Assembly: GCA_965249785.1 (NCBI GenBank)
Contig: CBDFMU010000022.1
Span: 248,001-312,000, forward strand
DNA from: M3007 sp965249785
GTDB lineage: Bacteria; Bacteroidota; Bacteroidia; Chitinophagales; Saprospiraceae
Direction of reading: 5' to 3'
DNA: 64,000 bases
The notes under the pieces: generated by a model
The model's input: the letters and a program-made list of their open reading frames with translations, nothing else
Databases searched by the model: none
Told to the model about the DNA's origin: nothing
Made by a program: the position numbers and the translations under genes
Shown here: piece by piece, positions 35,482 to 43,639 of the stretch
Numbering within the stretch: the first letter of the stretch is position 1
Layout: the number at the start of each line of letters is the position of its first letter

Positions 35482-35584
35482 TACAGTAAAAGTTGAGAGG
35501 TTGAGAATGTTGAGAGAGGTTGAGGTATTAATGGTGAATAATTTACATTTGACCTATGTTTAAAATCACTCTGCGTTGACTATA
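35482..35584. repeat. Right half of the TATAGTCAACGC element
   Basis: This stretch matches 61037-61143 for about 100 bases, from GTAAAAGTTGAGAGG through TCACTCTGCGTTGACTATAA, with scattered changes. The left arm of the element is absent here, so it is a partial or decayed copy. Confidence 0.75.
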
Positions 35585-35644
35585 ACTTTTTCCCAGCGTG
35601 TTCCCCCAGCCTTTCAGATTTTTTTCGCAATTAACAAGATAGTG

Positions 35645-35742
35645 CAGTGTAAAATAAGTTATTTGAGTATTTGATCAATTACCTGATTATCAAGTGTTTT
35701 AATCAAATATTCGCATCCTCCATAAATTTAATTTACAATATA
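35645..35742 (+). repeat. GAGTATTTG dispersed element, copy 2
   Basis: The element runs from CAGTGTAAAATAAGTTATT through the core GATTATCAAGTGTTTTAATC to CTCCATAAATTTAATTTACA. It matches copies at 6606-6730 (inverted) and 62961-63085, with a shorter centre. Confidence 0.7.
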
Positions 35743-35804
35743 ATAGTTTGCGTAAGGATAAGAAACCCTCGTACCAGAACTACCACCAATTAAAAACGAA
35801 CACA

Positions 35805-36170
35805 ATGGAACATAAAGCAAAATCAATTCGGCCATTCGTTGGAGCCAAAAACTTTGACCTGTCCCGCCGTTTTTACCGAGACCTGGGTTTTCAGGAAAGT
35901 GTTTTGGCGCACAATATGTCTTATTTCAAGACAGAGGGAGTCGGGTTTTATTTACAGGATGCTTACGTCCAAGATTGGATAGATAATACAATGATTTTTT
36001 TAGAAGTGGAAGATGTTGGCCGTTATTGGAAGGAACTGTTGGCTTTGGACCTGACCACTAAATATGAAGGCGTGCGGCTAACCCCCATCCGAGAAATGGA
36101 TTGGGGTAGAGAGTGTTTTATGCACGACCCATCTGGAATCCTCTGGCACTTTGGAGAATTTTTTAATTAA
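35805..36170 (+). CDS. Glyoxalase/VOC family protein
   Basis: The protein has 121 residues from ATG 35805, the first Met fitting the family start (PFVGAKNFDLSRRFYRDLGF). It continues GFYLQDAYVQDW, LEVEDV and CFMHDPSGILWHF, the second betaalphabetabetabeta module of vicinal-oxygen-chelate proteins. These include glyoxalase I, dioxygenases and antibiotic-binding proteins; the specific substrate cannot be told. It stands alone behind a repeat-rich spacer. Confidence 0.85.
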   Translation: MEHKAKSIRPFVGAKNFDLSRRFYRDLGFQESVLAHNMSYFKTEGVGFYLQDAYVQDWIDNTMIFLEVEDVGRYWKELLALDLTTKYEGVRLTPIREMDWGRECFMHDPSGILWHFGEFFN

Positions 36171-36236
36171 GCCAACTATAAACCATCCTTAGATTTTTAT
36201 TCGGTTCTGAATAACCAGCGATTGCTCCGCCAGTAC

Positions 36237-36680
36237 TTACGCTTCTTTTTCCACCAGTTTTTTCAGTCCATTCAATATCTTATCCCAGCCTTTTACGGAC
36301 TTATTATAACGTTTTTCCGCGCCTTCTCCCTGACCCACGTCGTCGCTTACCGATAGGGTAGTAATGCCATTTTTATAGGTTAATGTATCCGTAACCAATG
36401 ACTGGCTGACGATGCCATCAGATTCTTCTGAGTTAGAATTTTGCAGGGTATATTGCAGTAATTTTTGTGGCTCGATTTGGGTGATTTTACCAGTTAATTC
36501 TATTTTCATCCATAGAAATTTCCGTTTCCAGCTAATACGGCTGCCGACTTTCCATTTGGAAGAGACTTTGCAACCATAAAAGTATTTTTTCGTCAGTTCG
36601 GGATTAGTGAGGGCTTCCCACACTTCCGCTGGTTCTGCTTGCAGGTCAATTTGTTTTCGGACGATGAATTCTTGTTGCAT
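36237..36680 (-). CDS. SRPBCC/AHSA1-type protein
   Basis: The protein has 147 residues from ATG 36680 (MQQEFIVRKQIDLQAEPAEV). The pattern of AEPAEVWEALTNPELTKKYF followed by a Trp-rich strand and a C-terminal helix (KGWDKILNGLKKLVE) is typical of activator-of-Hsp90-like SRPBCC proteins, which bind small hydrophobic ligands. The role is unknown. It follows the 7TM gene on the same strand with a 65-base spacer made of TTGAG words. Confidence 0.82.
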   Translation of the reverse strand: MQQEFIVRKQIDLQAEPAEVWEALTNPELTKKYFYGCKVSSKWKVGSRISWKRKFLWMKIELTGKITQIEPQKLLQYTLQNSNSEESDGIVSQSLVTDTLTYKNGITTLSVSDDVGQGEGAEKRYNKSVKGWDKILNGLKKLVEKEA

Positions 36681-36745
36681 GATTAAAGTTGTTGAGAATG
36701 GTTGAAAAAGGTGGAGGATGTTGAGAGATTTCAATATTTACCCAA

Positions 36746-38179
36746 TTACTTATCTTCTAACTGCGCCGCCAGGAATTCGCTCAACGGAAAAGCCAGCAAT
36801 GAAAACGCAGCAGCAGCAAATAAAAATACAACGCTATCAGTAGTCCATAAGGTATCAGGAATTTTGCCCGCCCAACCTGCTGCCAGACCCGCCACCGTTT
36901 GCAAGGCCGCGATACAGCATACCGCCAGCACCCGGGCGCGCCAACTATAAGACGGATTTCCAACGCTAGCTAAATAAGCAGGCCCAACCGTTCCCACTTT
37001 AATCAACAACATCAGCGCAGCCGCCAGTCCAGTCCCCTGTATCGCCAGCCAGCCCGCACTCCAATCCAGCGAAATACTAGTCAAAAACACCACCACGCCC
37101 CAAATGCCCAGACTGACCGACAATCCGTACATCCGACGCAGCAACACCGGCAAAATCCAGAGCGGCCACAACAAAGGCACCGCAACCGCCACCCGGCTAC
37201 CAAAACCCACCACCACGATGCCGAACAAAGCCAGCACCAGTGGAAACAATTGTGCCCGGCGCGTAGAATATTGACTGTACTGCGTTTGCGTAAACCAGAA
37301 AAAGAAAATGCCAAAAGCGAGCCAGGCCAGCAATCCATAACCCACACTTACCAGCCAACCTTTTGGTTCCTCATAACGACGATGTAAAGACTGTAATTTT
37401 AGATAAATATCATTGGTAATCAATTCATTGCGCTCTACGATGGTCTCTCCTTTACGCACCGTGACACCAGTACTCATCACGGCGGCGAGTTTCTTGCGCA
37501 GGCTGGCCGAAGTCATTGAATCGCTGAATTGAAGATTCGGAATCAATACTTTTTCCAGCATAGGCAGCACCATTTCCGGCTGCCGAAGCGGCGAGTAGGG
37601 GAGGGTGTCGGCCAGAAAACTCATACAGGAAGCCACTGTGCGCAAGTCGCGCACCGCCACCCGACGCTCACTATTACCCGCCACCACAAACACAAAACCC
37701 GGGGTATTTTTAAACGACTCCTCCCTGGCATCAGCCACGCCCTGCGTATAGAGTAAATCCAGTATTTGCTGACCAAAACTCAAATAAACCCCCGCGTTGG
37801 CTCGCAGATCATCGTACTGGGCATCATGCCGACTGACGCTAATTTGGTCGGCTATTAATTGGGCGAATCGTCGTTTTTGCTGTCGCGCGACTTCTGGATT
37901 GAGTAAAAAATAGGGGCCATGTTCGGCATTCACTTGTTCCACCGCTGAATGAACTTGCTCCTCCGGATACATTACTTCAAAATCAAAAGGAGCTTTCAAT
38001 TCCCGGTAATTCCACGGCTGTCCCACTTGAAAGTTGTAAGGAAAAGCCGATTGGCGCGGCATCATCAAGGCCGCCACGAGCGCAAACGGCAGTGCCAGCA
38101 GCCACCCGGAAGCGGGCAGGTTTTTGGCAAAACCAGTAGAAGCAGGCAGCAAGCGGGACGCTAACTTATTGATTTCCAA
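36746..38179 (-). CDS. 7TM-HD-type receptor lacking the HD domain
   Basis: The protein has 477 residues. A first membrane helix (about 24-40) is followed by an extracytoplasmic domain of about 230 residues (ELKAPFDFEVMYPEEQV, GVTVRKGETIVERNELITND) and about seven membrane helices (280-470), the architecture of the PgpH-like 7TM-HD family. In that family a cytoplasmic HD phosphodiesterase domain, which cleaves cyclic di-AMP in some members, follows the last helix. Here the frame ends with FPLSEFLAAQLEDK, and the 65 bases before the next gene leave no room for an HD domain. It may be a natural truncation or decay, so activity is unlikely without a partner. Confidence 0.8.
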   Translation of the reverse strand: MEINKLASRLLPASTGFAKNLPASGWLLALPFALVAALMMPRQSAFPYNFQVGQPWNYRELKAPFDFEVMYPEEQVHSAVEQVNAEHGPYFLLNPEVARQQKRRFAQLIADQISVSRHDAQYDDLRANAGVYLSFGQQILDLLYTQGVADAREESFKNTPGFVFVVAGNSERRVAVRDLRTVASCMSFLADTLPYSPLRQPEMVLPMLEKVLIPNLQFSDSMTSASLRKKLAAVMSTGVTVRKGETIVERNELITNDIYLKLQSLHRRYEEPKGWLVSVGYGLLAWLAFGIFFFWFTQTQYSQYSTRRAQLFPLVLALFGIVVVGFGSRVAVAVPLLWPLWILPVLLRRMYGLSVSLGIWGVVVFLTSISLDWSAGWLAIQGTGLAAALMLLIKVGTVGPAYLASVGNPSYSWRARVLAVCCIAALQTVAGLAAGWAGKIPDTLWTTDSVVFLFAAAAFSLLAFPLSEFLAAQLEDK

Positions 38180-38250
38180 AATAATATTACTTGAAAACAG
38201 GCAATCAAAATACTCTTAATTGACTCAACCCCTCAACATTCTCAACTCTT

Positions 38251-38802
38251 TCAACCCCTTTCCCTCGATTTCCAAATCACTTCCTCCGCGCCCAGATCGT
38301 GGGCCAGTTGGCGTGCCAGCAGAAAGAAATAATCGGACAGGCGATTGAGATATTGCAACACTATTGGTTCCACCACATCAGTTTCGTGCAAAGCCACCAC
38401 CAATCGTTCGGCGCGGCGGCAAACGGTACGGCAAACGTGACAAACCGACACCGCCGGATGGCCACCCGGCAAAATAAAATTCCGTAGCGGCGGCAGACCA
38501 GCGTCCATCTTATCCATCGCATTTTCCAGCATTTCGATGTCCTCTGGCAAAAGATCGGGTGTGGGCAGTTGCTTTTGCGGATCGGAAGCCAAATGCGCCC
38601 CCACGGTGAACAGCCGATGCTGAATTTGCGCCAGCATTTCGCGCAGGGCTGGCCCTTCCACGGAGTCGCGCAGCCAACCCACGTAAGAGTTTAGTTCGTC
38701 CACCGTGCCGTAGGCATCCACGCGGAGGTGACTCTTTTGCACCCGTCGCCCGCCAAAGAGTGCCGTCTCCCCTAGATCGCCAGTTTTGGTATAAATTTTC
38801 AT
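38251..38802 (-). CDS. PduO-type cob(I)alamin adenosyltransferase
   Basis: The protein has 183 residues from ATG 38802 (MKIYTKTGDLGETALFGG). The TKTGD loop binds ATP, and RVDAYGTVDELNSYVGWLRD and CRRAERLVVALHE are family motifs. It transfers the adenosyl group of ATP to cob(I)alamin to make coenzyme B12. No cobalamin riboswitch or cobalamin gene lies nearby. It probably shares no operon; the 5' side faces yebC divergently. Confidence 0.92.
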   Translation of the reverse strand: MKIYTKTGDLGETALFGGRRVQKSHLRVDAYGTVDELNSYVGWLRDSVEGPALREMLAQIQHRLFTVGAHLASDPQKQLPTPDLLPEDIEMLENAMDKMDAGLPPLRNFILPGGHPAVSVCHVCRTVCRRAERLVVALHETDVVEPIVLQYLNRLSDYFFLLARQLAHDLGAEEVIWKSRERG

Positions 38803-38874
38803 TGCGGGCAAATTTTTGTACAAAGGTGGGCATTCCAAGCCAAATATCCGGCGGTTTCATTTCACCTAACATTT

Positions 38875-38902
38875 TTTGTTGCCCAAAATTAGCCTACTTT
38901 TG
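38875..38902 (+). promoter_or_regulatory. yebC promoter
   Basis: TTTG at 38875-38878 and TACTTTTG at 38895-38902, with a 16-base spacer, match the Bacteroidota promoter. The word GCCTACTTTTGCG is also found before der (44585-44597). Confidence 0.55.
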
Positions 38903-38978
38903 CGCCGCTTTTGTCGCAGGTTTGAACCTTCGCTGCGGCAGCCATCTATTTGTCACTCACTTAATTATTCCTTTTCCC

Positions 38979-39695
38979 ATGGGACGCGCGTTTGAATTCC
39001 GCAAAGAACGAAAAATGAAACGTTGGGCCGGTATGGCCAAAACTTTTACCCGCATTGGTCGGGAAATCGCGCTGGCTGTCAAGTCTGGCGGCCCGAACGC
39101 CGAGTATAATTCCCGTCTGCGGATGGCCATCCAGAACGCCAAAGCGGCCAATATGCCGAAGACCAACGTGGAAAGTGCCATTAAAAAGGCGCAAAGCAAG
39201 GAGGCCGAAAACTTCCAGGAAGTCGTGTATGAAGGCTATGCAGCGCACGGTATTGCCGTGTTGGTGGAAACTGCGACCGATAATCCAACCCGCACCGTGG
39301 CCAATGTGCGGATGTATTTCGACCGTTGTGGCGGCGCGCTCGGCACTTCCAGTAGTGTGAGTTTTATGTTCAATCACAAAGCCGTGTTCAAGGTCAAAGC
39401 CGAAGGCCGCGACTGGGACGAACTGGAGATGGAACTAATCGACGCGGGCCTCGACGAGATGAAACGCGAGGAAGAAGAAGTGGTGTTGTACGCGGATTTC
39501 GCCGATTTCGGTACGATGCAAAAGGCTTTGGAAGACCGCAAAATCGAGCCGGAAAGTGCGCAACTGGAATGGATACCGACCCTGAGCAAAAAACTCAGCG
39601 ATACCGAAGTTGATCAGGTGATTAAATTAATTGATCGTCTGGAAGAAGATGATGACGTGCTGAACGTGTTCCATACGATGGATATGTCGGAGTAA
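38979..39695 (+). CDS. yebC: YebC/PmpR family regulator
   Basis: The protein has 238 residues from ATG 38979 (MGRAFEFRKERKMKRWAGMA); the longer frame from 38760 is upstream of the promoter and rejected. The family motifs NSRLRMAIQNAKAANMPK and YEGYAAHGIAVLVE are present. YebC proteins act as transcriptional regulators in some bacteria and as ribosome-associated factors that ease translation of proline-rich stretches in others; the human mitochondrial relative is TACO1. It is a single gene with its own promoter. Confidence 0.93.
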   Translation: MGRAFEFRKERKMKRWAGMAKTFTRIGREIALAVKSGGPNAEYNSRLRMAIQNAKAANMPKTNVESAIKKAQSKEAENFQEVVYEGYAAHGIAVLVETATDNPTRTVANVRMYFDRCGGALGTSSSVSFMFNHKAVFKVKAEGRDWDELEMELIDAGLDEMKREEEEVVLYADFADFGTMQKALEDRKIEPESAQLEWIPTLSKKLSDTEVDQVIKLIDRLEEDDDVLNVFHTMDMSE

Positions 39696-39879
39696 GGGTT
39701 AAGGATTTGAAGAATTGAGTATTCGAGTATTCGACTGAAATATCAACAGGGTGGAATACTTACGGACTATACAGAGCCATCTCGAATTTTCGGGTTGGCT
39801 CTGGTTGTTTTATTACTATCTTTACAAGGTTACCTAATAGAATTGTTTTGCTATTATAACCAGATAGTTATGTTGGTTT

Positions 39880-40230
39880 TGTCATGTCGAGGGGACACGC
39901 TGGCTATGGCAGCGATCATGCTAAGATGAACCGCTAACCACGGAGTGGTTAAATATGAATAGCCCCGGATGAAATCCGGGGAAGTAAGAAGATCGTTTAA
40001 ACAACCCTGAACGGGGTTGAACAAAAAATGGGATGCAGAGATTCAACCCCATTCAGGGTTGCTCGCCCTCTATCTTTTCCACCCCGGATTTCATCCGGGG
40101 CTATTCATGTTTGACCCCATTCGGGGTTCTAAAACCGAGCGGTTCATTAGCAGCGTAGCCGAGACATCTGGATTAAAGTCAGCATTTCATATTAAAATAC
40201 CCAGATGTCTCCACTTCGGTCGACATGACA
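39880..40230. repeat. Nested palindrome complex upstream of fic
   Basis: The outer pair is TGTCATGTCGA (39880-39890) and TCGACATGACA (40220-40230). Next inward, AGATGAACCGCTAAC and GAGCGGTTCATTAGC are inverted. Then come the perfect 27-base inverted arms 39955-39981 and 40082-40108, each itself a CCCCGGATGAAATCCGGGG-type hairpin, and an inner AACCCTGAACGGGGTT / AACCCCATTCAGGGTT pair. A separate GAGACATCTGG/CCAGATGTCTC hairpin lies at about 40161-40212. There is no coding potential. It may be a non-autonomous mobile element or a structured transcript. Confidence 0.8.
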
Positions 40231-40306
40231 GTAAGGGAAGAGTCCGGTGGAGTTTTAAAAATGTTGATAACCAATTACTGATATAACAACAACTCTATTA
40301 TATAGC

Positions 40307-41059
40307 ATGGGAAAGTTGGAGGAAATACTTTCGGAAATAGATGCACTCAAATTGCAGTTGGATGGTCTGCGCAAAGACCTGGACAATATTACTATTACTG
40401 AAGCATTGAAGGTGGAATTTTTATACGAAAGCAACCGGATAGAAGGCAATACCTTGACCTTGCGCGAAACGCAACTGGTTATCAATGAAGGTATTACAAT
40501 CAGCGGCAAGAGTATGCGCGAGCATCTGGAAGCGATCAACCACAAAGAAGCCATTCTATTCGTGGAAGATATAGTCCAGCAGCGTATCGACTTCTCGGAA
40601 TATGTTTTGAAGCAAATCCACGCCCTCGTTTTGCACAGTATTGACCGGGAAAATGCGGGCCAGTATCGGCGCGTACCCGTGCTGATTGCCGGAAGTAAAC
40701 ATGTGCCGCCACAACCATATTTGTTGCAAAGTTTGATGGAAGATTATTTTATCTTTTATAATAGTCATAAAGATACATTACACACCGTCGTTCTGGCTGC
40801 CGAAATGCACGAACGATTAGTCACTATTCACCCATTTATAGATGGGAATGGGCGTACTTCCCGCTTGATTATGAATCTTATTTTATTGCAAAAAGGCTAT
40901 CCGTTGGCTATTATTGGGGGCGATTATGAGAGTCGGATGGCGTATTATAATGCTTTGGAGAAGGTAGCGGTGGAAGCGGATAAGGCGAGTTTTGTAGGGT
41001 TGGTGGCGGAGCGGGTGTGGGATGGCCTGAAAAGATACATAAAAATATTAAGCGCATAG
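40307..41059 (+). CDS. Fic domain AMP-transferase-like protein
   Basis: The protein has 250 residues. The Fic motif HPFIDGNGRTSR (175-186) is complete, with the catalytic H175 and the phosphate-binding GNGR. An N-terminal inhibitory motif SNRIEGN (42-48), of the class II (S/T)xxxE(G/N) type, places the inhibitory helix in the same chain, so the enzyme is predicted to be autoinhibited by E46. Such proteins transfer AMP or related groups to hydroxyl side chains. Its target is unknown; no antitoxin gene is needed. It lies between the nested palindrome region and an AT-rich cassette. Confidence 0.93.
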   Translation: MGKLEEILSEIDALKLQLDGLRKDLDNITITEALKVEFLYESNRIEGNTLTLRETQLVINEGITISGKSMREHLEAINHKEAILFVEDIVQQRIDFSEYVLKQIHALVLHSIDRENAGQYRRVPVLIAGSKHVPPQPYLLQSLMEDYFIFYNSHKDTLHTVVLAAEMHERLVTIHPFIDGNGRTSRLIMNLILLQKGYPLAIIGGDYESRMAYYNALEKVAVEADKASFVGLVAERVWDGLKRYIKILSA

Positions 41060-41436
41060 GGACGTTTTGACCCTTTTTCGGTGTCAAAGTGGATGGGAAG
41101 CGTAACGACGAAGCCAAGGGCAGAAAAATTTGGCATAAACTCAAAAAATCCGGCAGATAATTGGGGTATTTGATTTTGACGCGTATATTGCCGCGTCAAA
41201 TGAACGAAGAATGCCCTATCCCTACCAAGTGCTTCCTGCTGTTACTGCCGCTGATGCGGATATCTGGTCTGTGGCTGGGTATCCGCATCGGTGTTTTTGG
41301 GGAAAGAGACGTATATTTCTCTGGTTTCATTGCCGCAACTCACGCGCCGACAAGGCGAGTTTTCACGCAATAGGTGCTATAAGAGGTAGTTGCGGGAAAC
41401 AATATTTGGTGACAATAAAAAACAAAAACAATAAGC
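41060..41436. other. Spacer with no recognised gene
   Basis: These 377 bases hold short frames in both strands without family resemblance. The words GATAAGGCGAGTTTTG (40979, inside fic) and GACAAGGCGAGTTTTC (about 41350) are similar, but no larger repeat is seen. The composition begins to turn AT-rich at about 41400. Confidence 0.45.
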
Positions 41437-41868
41437 ATGAGATCAAGAACTGCCTTCAACTTACCAAGAATTACTTTCCAAGAAAGAAAACTTACCTTGA
41501 ATCCTGACCCAATCATAGTGAGGCAGGGCGAGAACATTGAAATTGAGTTATTTGCAGATTTAACGAATTCAGGTTACTCTATCGGTGATTTTCTTAAATA
41601 CAAAAATTTGAAATGGAAACTCCACTTTAAAAATGGGAATCCTTTCCATTCTGAACCCTATACAACTATTGAGTTTAAAACTTTTATACGGGAAGGTGTA
41701 CCAATGCATAGTGATATTGTTTCTATAGGAATAGCTAATATTAAAGGTGATTATAAATTTGATATTGCCTTAATGAAAGATTCTGATCCTTATAATTATA
41801 TATCATCTAATAACTATGTTGGAGAAGATTTGATTGAAGAAGTAGATCCAATTATAATTGTCATTTAA
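41437..41868 (+). CDS. Unknown small protein of the patatin cassette
   Basis: The protein has 143 residues and is rich in beta-strand patterns: LNPDPIIVRQGENIEIELFA, KWKLHFKNGNPF, FDIALMKDSD, ending EEVDPIIIVI. No signal peptide or membrane helix is seen. The strand pattern suggests an immunoglobulin-like or similar sandwich; I do not recognise a named family, though the DP-containing ending recalls small beta proteins of the DP-EP type (weak). It lies 148 bases before the patatin gene in the same AT-rich island. A role as partner or regulator of the patatin protein is inferred only from position and shared base composition. Confidence 0.7.
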   Translation: MRSRTAFNLPRITFQERKLTLNPDPIIVRQGENIEIELFADLTNSGYSIGDFLKYKNLKWKLHFKNGNPFHSEPYTTIEFKTFIREGVPMHSDIVSIGIANIKGDYKFDIALMKDSDPYNYISSNNYVGEDLIEEVDPIIIVI

Positions 41869-42016
41869 AAATAATTTTTTAATAACAATAAAATATAGAT
41901 GGTAATATCAAAATAATAGTCGAAGTAGAACTGGCGAAATAACGAACTGAATACACAGCCAACTTGAAAAATATTGAAAATAAATAATCATAGCAAGGCA
42001 AACAAAACTAGATATT

Positions 42017-43489
42017 ATGTATCATATTGAGATTCTTTCAACACTGCCCGAATTGTACAAATTAATTGAGAGGGCATTCACACCTTTGAACAATGTTCAA
42101 GAAAATTTTAATTTTTATTTGCCTTCGGAGTCATTAAGAACAAAACTATTCATTAAGCAACGAGAGGATTATTTCTCCGAAGATATATATCTATGGCTTG
42201 ATGAATATAAAGAAGAGGCAAAAGGAAATATACCTTTTGTTATTTTAGTTATTGATGGAAGTTTAAGATCAAGAAATTTGTCCAATTTATTTGGCACAAC
42301 AAGGGCTAAAAGTGGATATGCTGTTTTTACCATTAAAGACTTTAATCAATTTGTAAATGATAAGATTAGGTTCATTCGATATTACTTAGTTAGATATGCA
42401 GTTGGTTTTATAGAGCCTACACTTAAATCACACAATGAACAGGAGCGAAAGGACTGCATTTTTCACATGAAGATAAAAAAAATTGAATTACTTGACTCTC
42501 TAAATTCTGGTAAAATATGTTCTACATGTTTTGATATTCTAAGGCCAAGATTGACTAATGAGATAAGAGATTCTTTAACGAAAATGTTAAAAGTCGTTAG
42601 CAATCAACATCCATTCGCATTAGTGTTGAAAGGCGGTGGAATCAAGGGAGTTGCATTTGCTGGAGCGTTGTTAGAGTTAGAACAATATTTTTCTTTTAAC
42701 GCCTTTGCAGGCACTTCTGCTGGAGCAATTACCGCTGTTTTGCTTGGGGCGGGATATAGGCCAAATGAATTATTAGATTTTTTGTCTTCTAAAGATTTTA
42801 ATGACTTTAAGGATGCCTCATTTTTTGGTTCAATAATTAACTTTATTAAAACAAGGGGGTTATATCCAGGAAACGAAATTGAAGAATGGCTAGAAGAATT
42901 AATTGCTGGAAAATTTCCTGAAAAAATTGGTCAAGTTGAACTTCGTGACTATGACTATCATACAATTGTGTATTCTGCAAGAATAAGAAATGGGAGATTA
43001 ATTTTTGATTCAAAGGATGAAAGAAAAGAAGCTCATGCTTCGTTTGCAGCCAGATGTTCAATGTCAATTCCTTATTTTTTTAGCCCAAAATATGTTGATG
43101 GAATAAGAGTTTACGACGGAGGTCTGAGAGATAATTTTCCTCTTAAAACCTTTATGGAGTCATATCCAAAAAATCCAGTAATTGGCTTGTTTTTGGTATC
43201 TGATTCTAAGAAGGGCGGATTGTCTATTGGCGAAATTGCAAATATTGCAATAGAAGGGGAAGAAGCTGAAATTGTAAATAACAACCTTGATAAGGTGGTG
43301 GTAATTGACCCGCGTCCTATAAAAACTACAGATTTTAACTTGACGAAAAATAAAAGGGAATTTTTGCTCTTATCAGGTCAATTAGGTGCATTGAAATTTA
43401 TTATGCGGAATTATCCCGACATTGAGGTAGACAGTGATCGCATTCGCTATATTGAATCAAAAATACAAGAACTCAAGAAAAAATTATAA
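42017..43489 (+). CDS. Patatin-like phospholipase with novel N-terminal domain
   Basis: The protein has 490 residues. Residues 1-200 form a domain I cannot name (IPFVILVIDGSLRSRNLSNL, then an HNEQERKDCIFH stretch and GKICSTCFDIL with a Cys-x-x-Cys). The patatin domain follows: oxyanion loop GGGIKG (206-211), nucleophile elbow GTSAG with S234, and DGG with D367, giving an intact Ser-Asp dyad. It should hydrolyse acyl esters of phospholipids. There is no signal peptide, so it acts inside the cell. Patatin-domain proteins are known membrane-attacking effectors in CBASS defence, but no nucleotidyltransferase is present here. Codon use is markedly AT-rich, suggesting transfer. Confidence 0.9.
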   Translation: MYHIEILSTLPELYKLIERAFTPLNNVQENFNFYLPSESLRTKLFIKQREDYFSEDIYLWLDEYKEEAKGNIPFVILVIDGSLRSRNLSNLFGTTRAKSGYAVFTIKDFNQFVNDKIRFIRYYLVRYAVGFIEPTLKSHNEQERKDCIFHMKIKKIELLDSLNSGKICSTCFDILRPRLTNEIRDSLTKMLKVVSNQHPFALVLKGGGIKGVAFAGALLELEQYFSFNAFAGTSAGAITAVLLGAGYRPNELLDFLSSKDFNDFKDASFFGSIINFIKTRGLYPGNEIEEWLEELIAGKFPEKIGQVELRDYDYHTIVYSARIRNGRLIFDSKDERKEAHASFAARCSMSIPYFFSPKYVDGIRVYDGGLRDNFPLKTFMESYPKNPVIGLFLVSDSKKGGLSIGEIANIAIEGEEAEIVNNNLDKVVVIDPRPIKTTDFNLTKNKREFLLLSGQLGALKFIMRNYPDIEVDSDRIRYIESKIQELKKKL

Positions 43490-43639
43490 TAAGAACTGCC
43501 ACCAACAATGCATGGTCGTACATAGCCAGATAAAACGTGGCCATATCGTCCACGCTCACGTTAATCCCAACCACCGAAAAAACTAAAAGTCAAACCCGTC
43601 AAGAATAACCAGCAAAACCCAGCAGGTCGGCACTCCTTA

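Noticed and set aside
39955..40108. CRISPR array
   Set aside because: The repeated arms are inverted, not direct, and there are no regular spacers or cas genes.
41060..41436. Small genes between fic and the patatin cassette
   Set aside because: Frames at 41161-41373 and 41211-41507 lack recognisable motifs, overlap each other and have atypical composition.
42017..43489. Complete CBASS system
   Set aside because: The patatin effector type fits, but no CD-NTase or ancillary Cap gene is found on either side, so the name is not supported.
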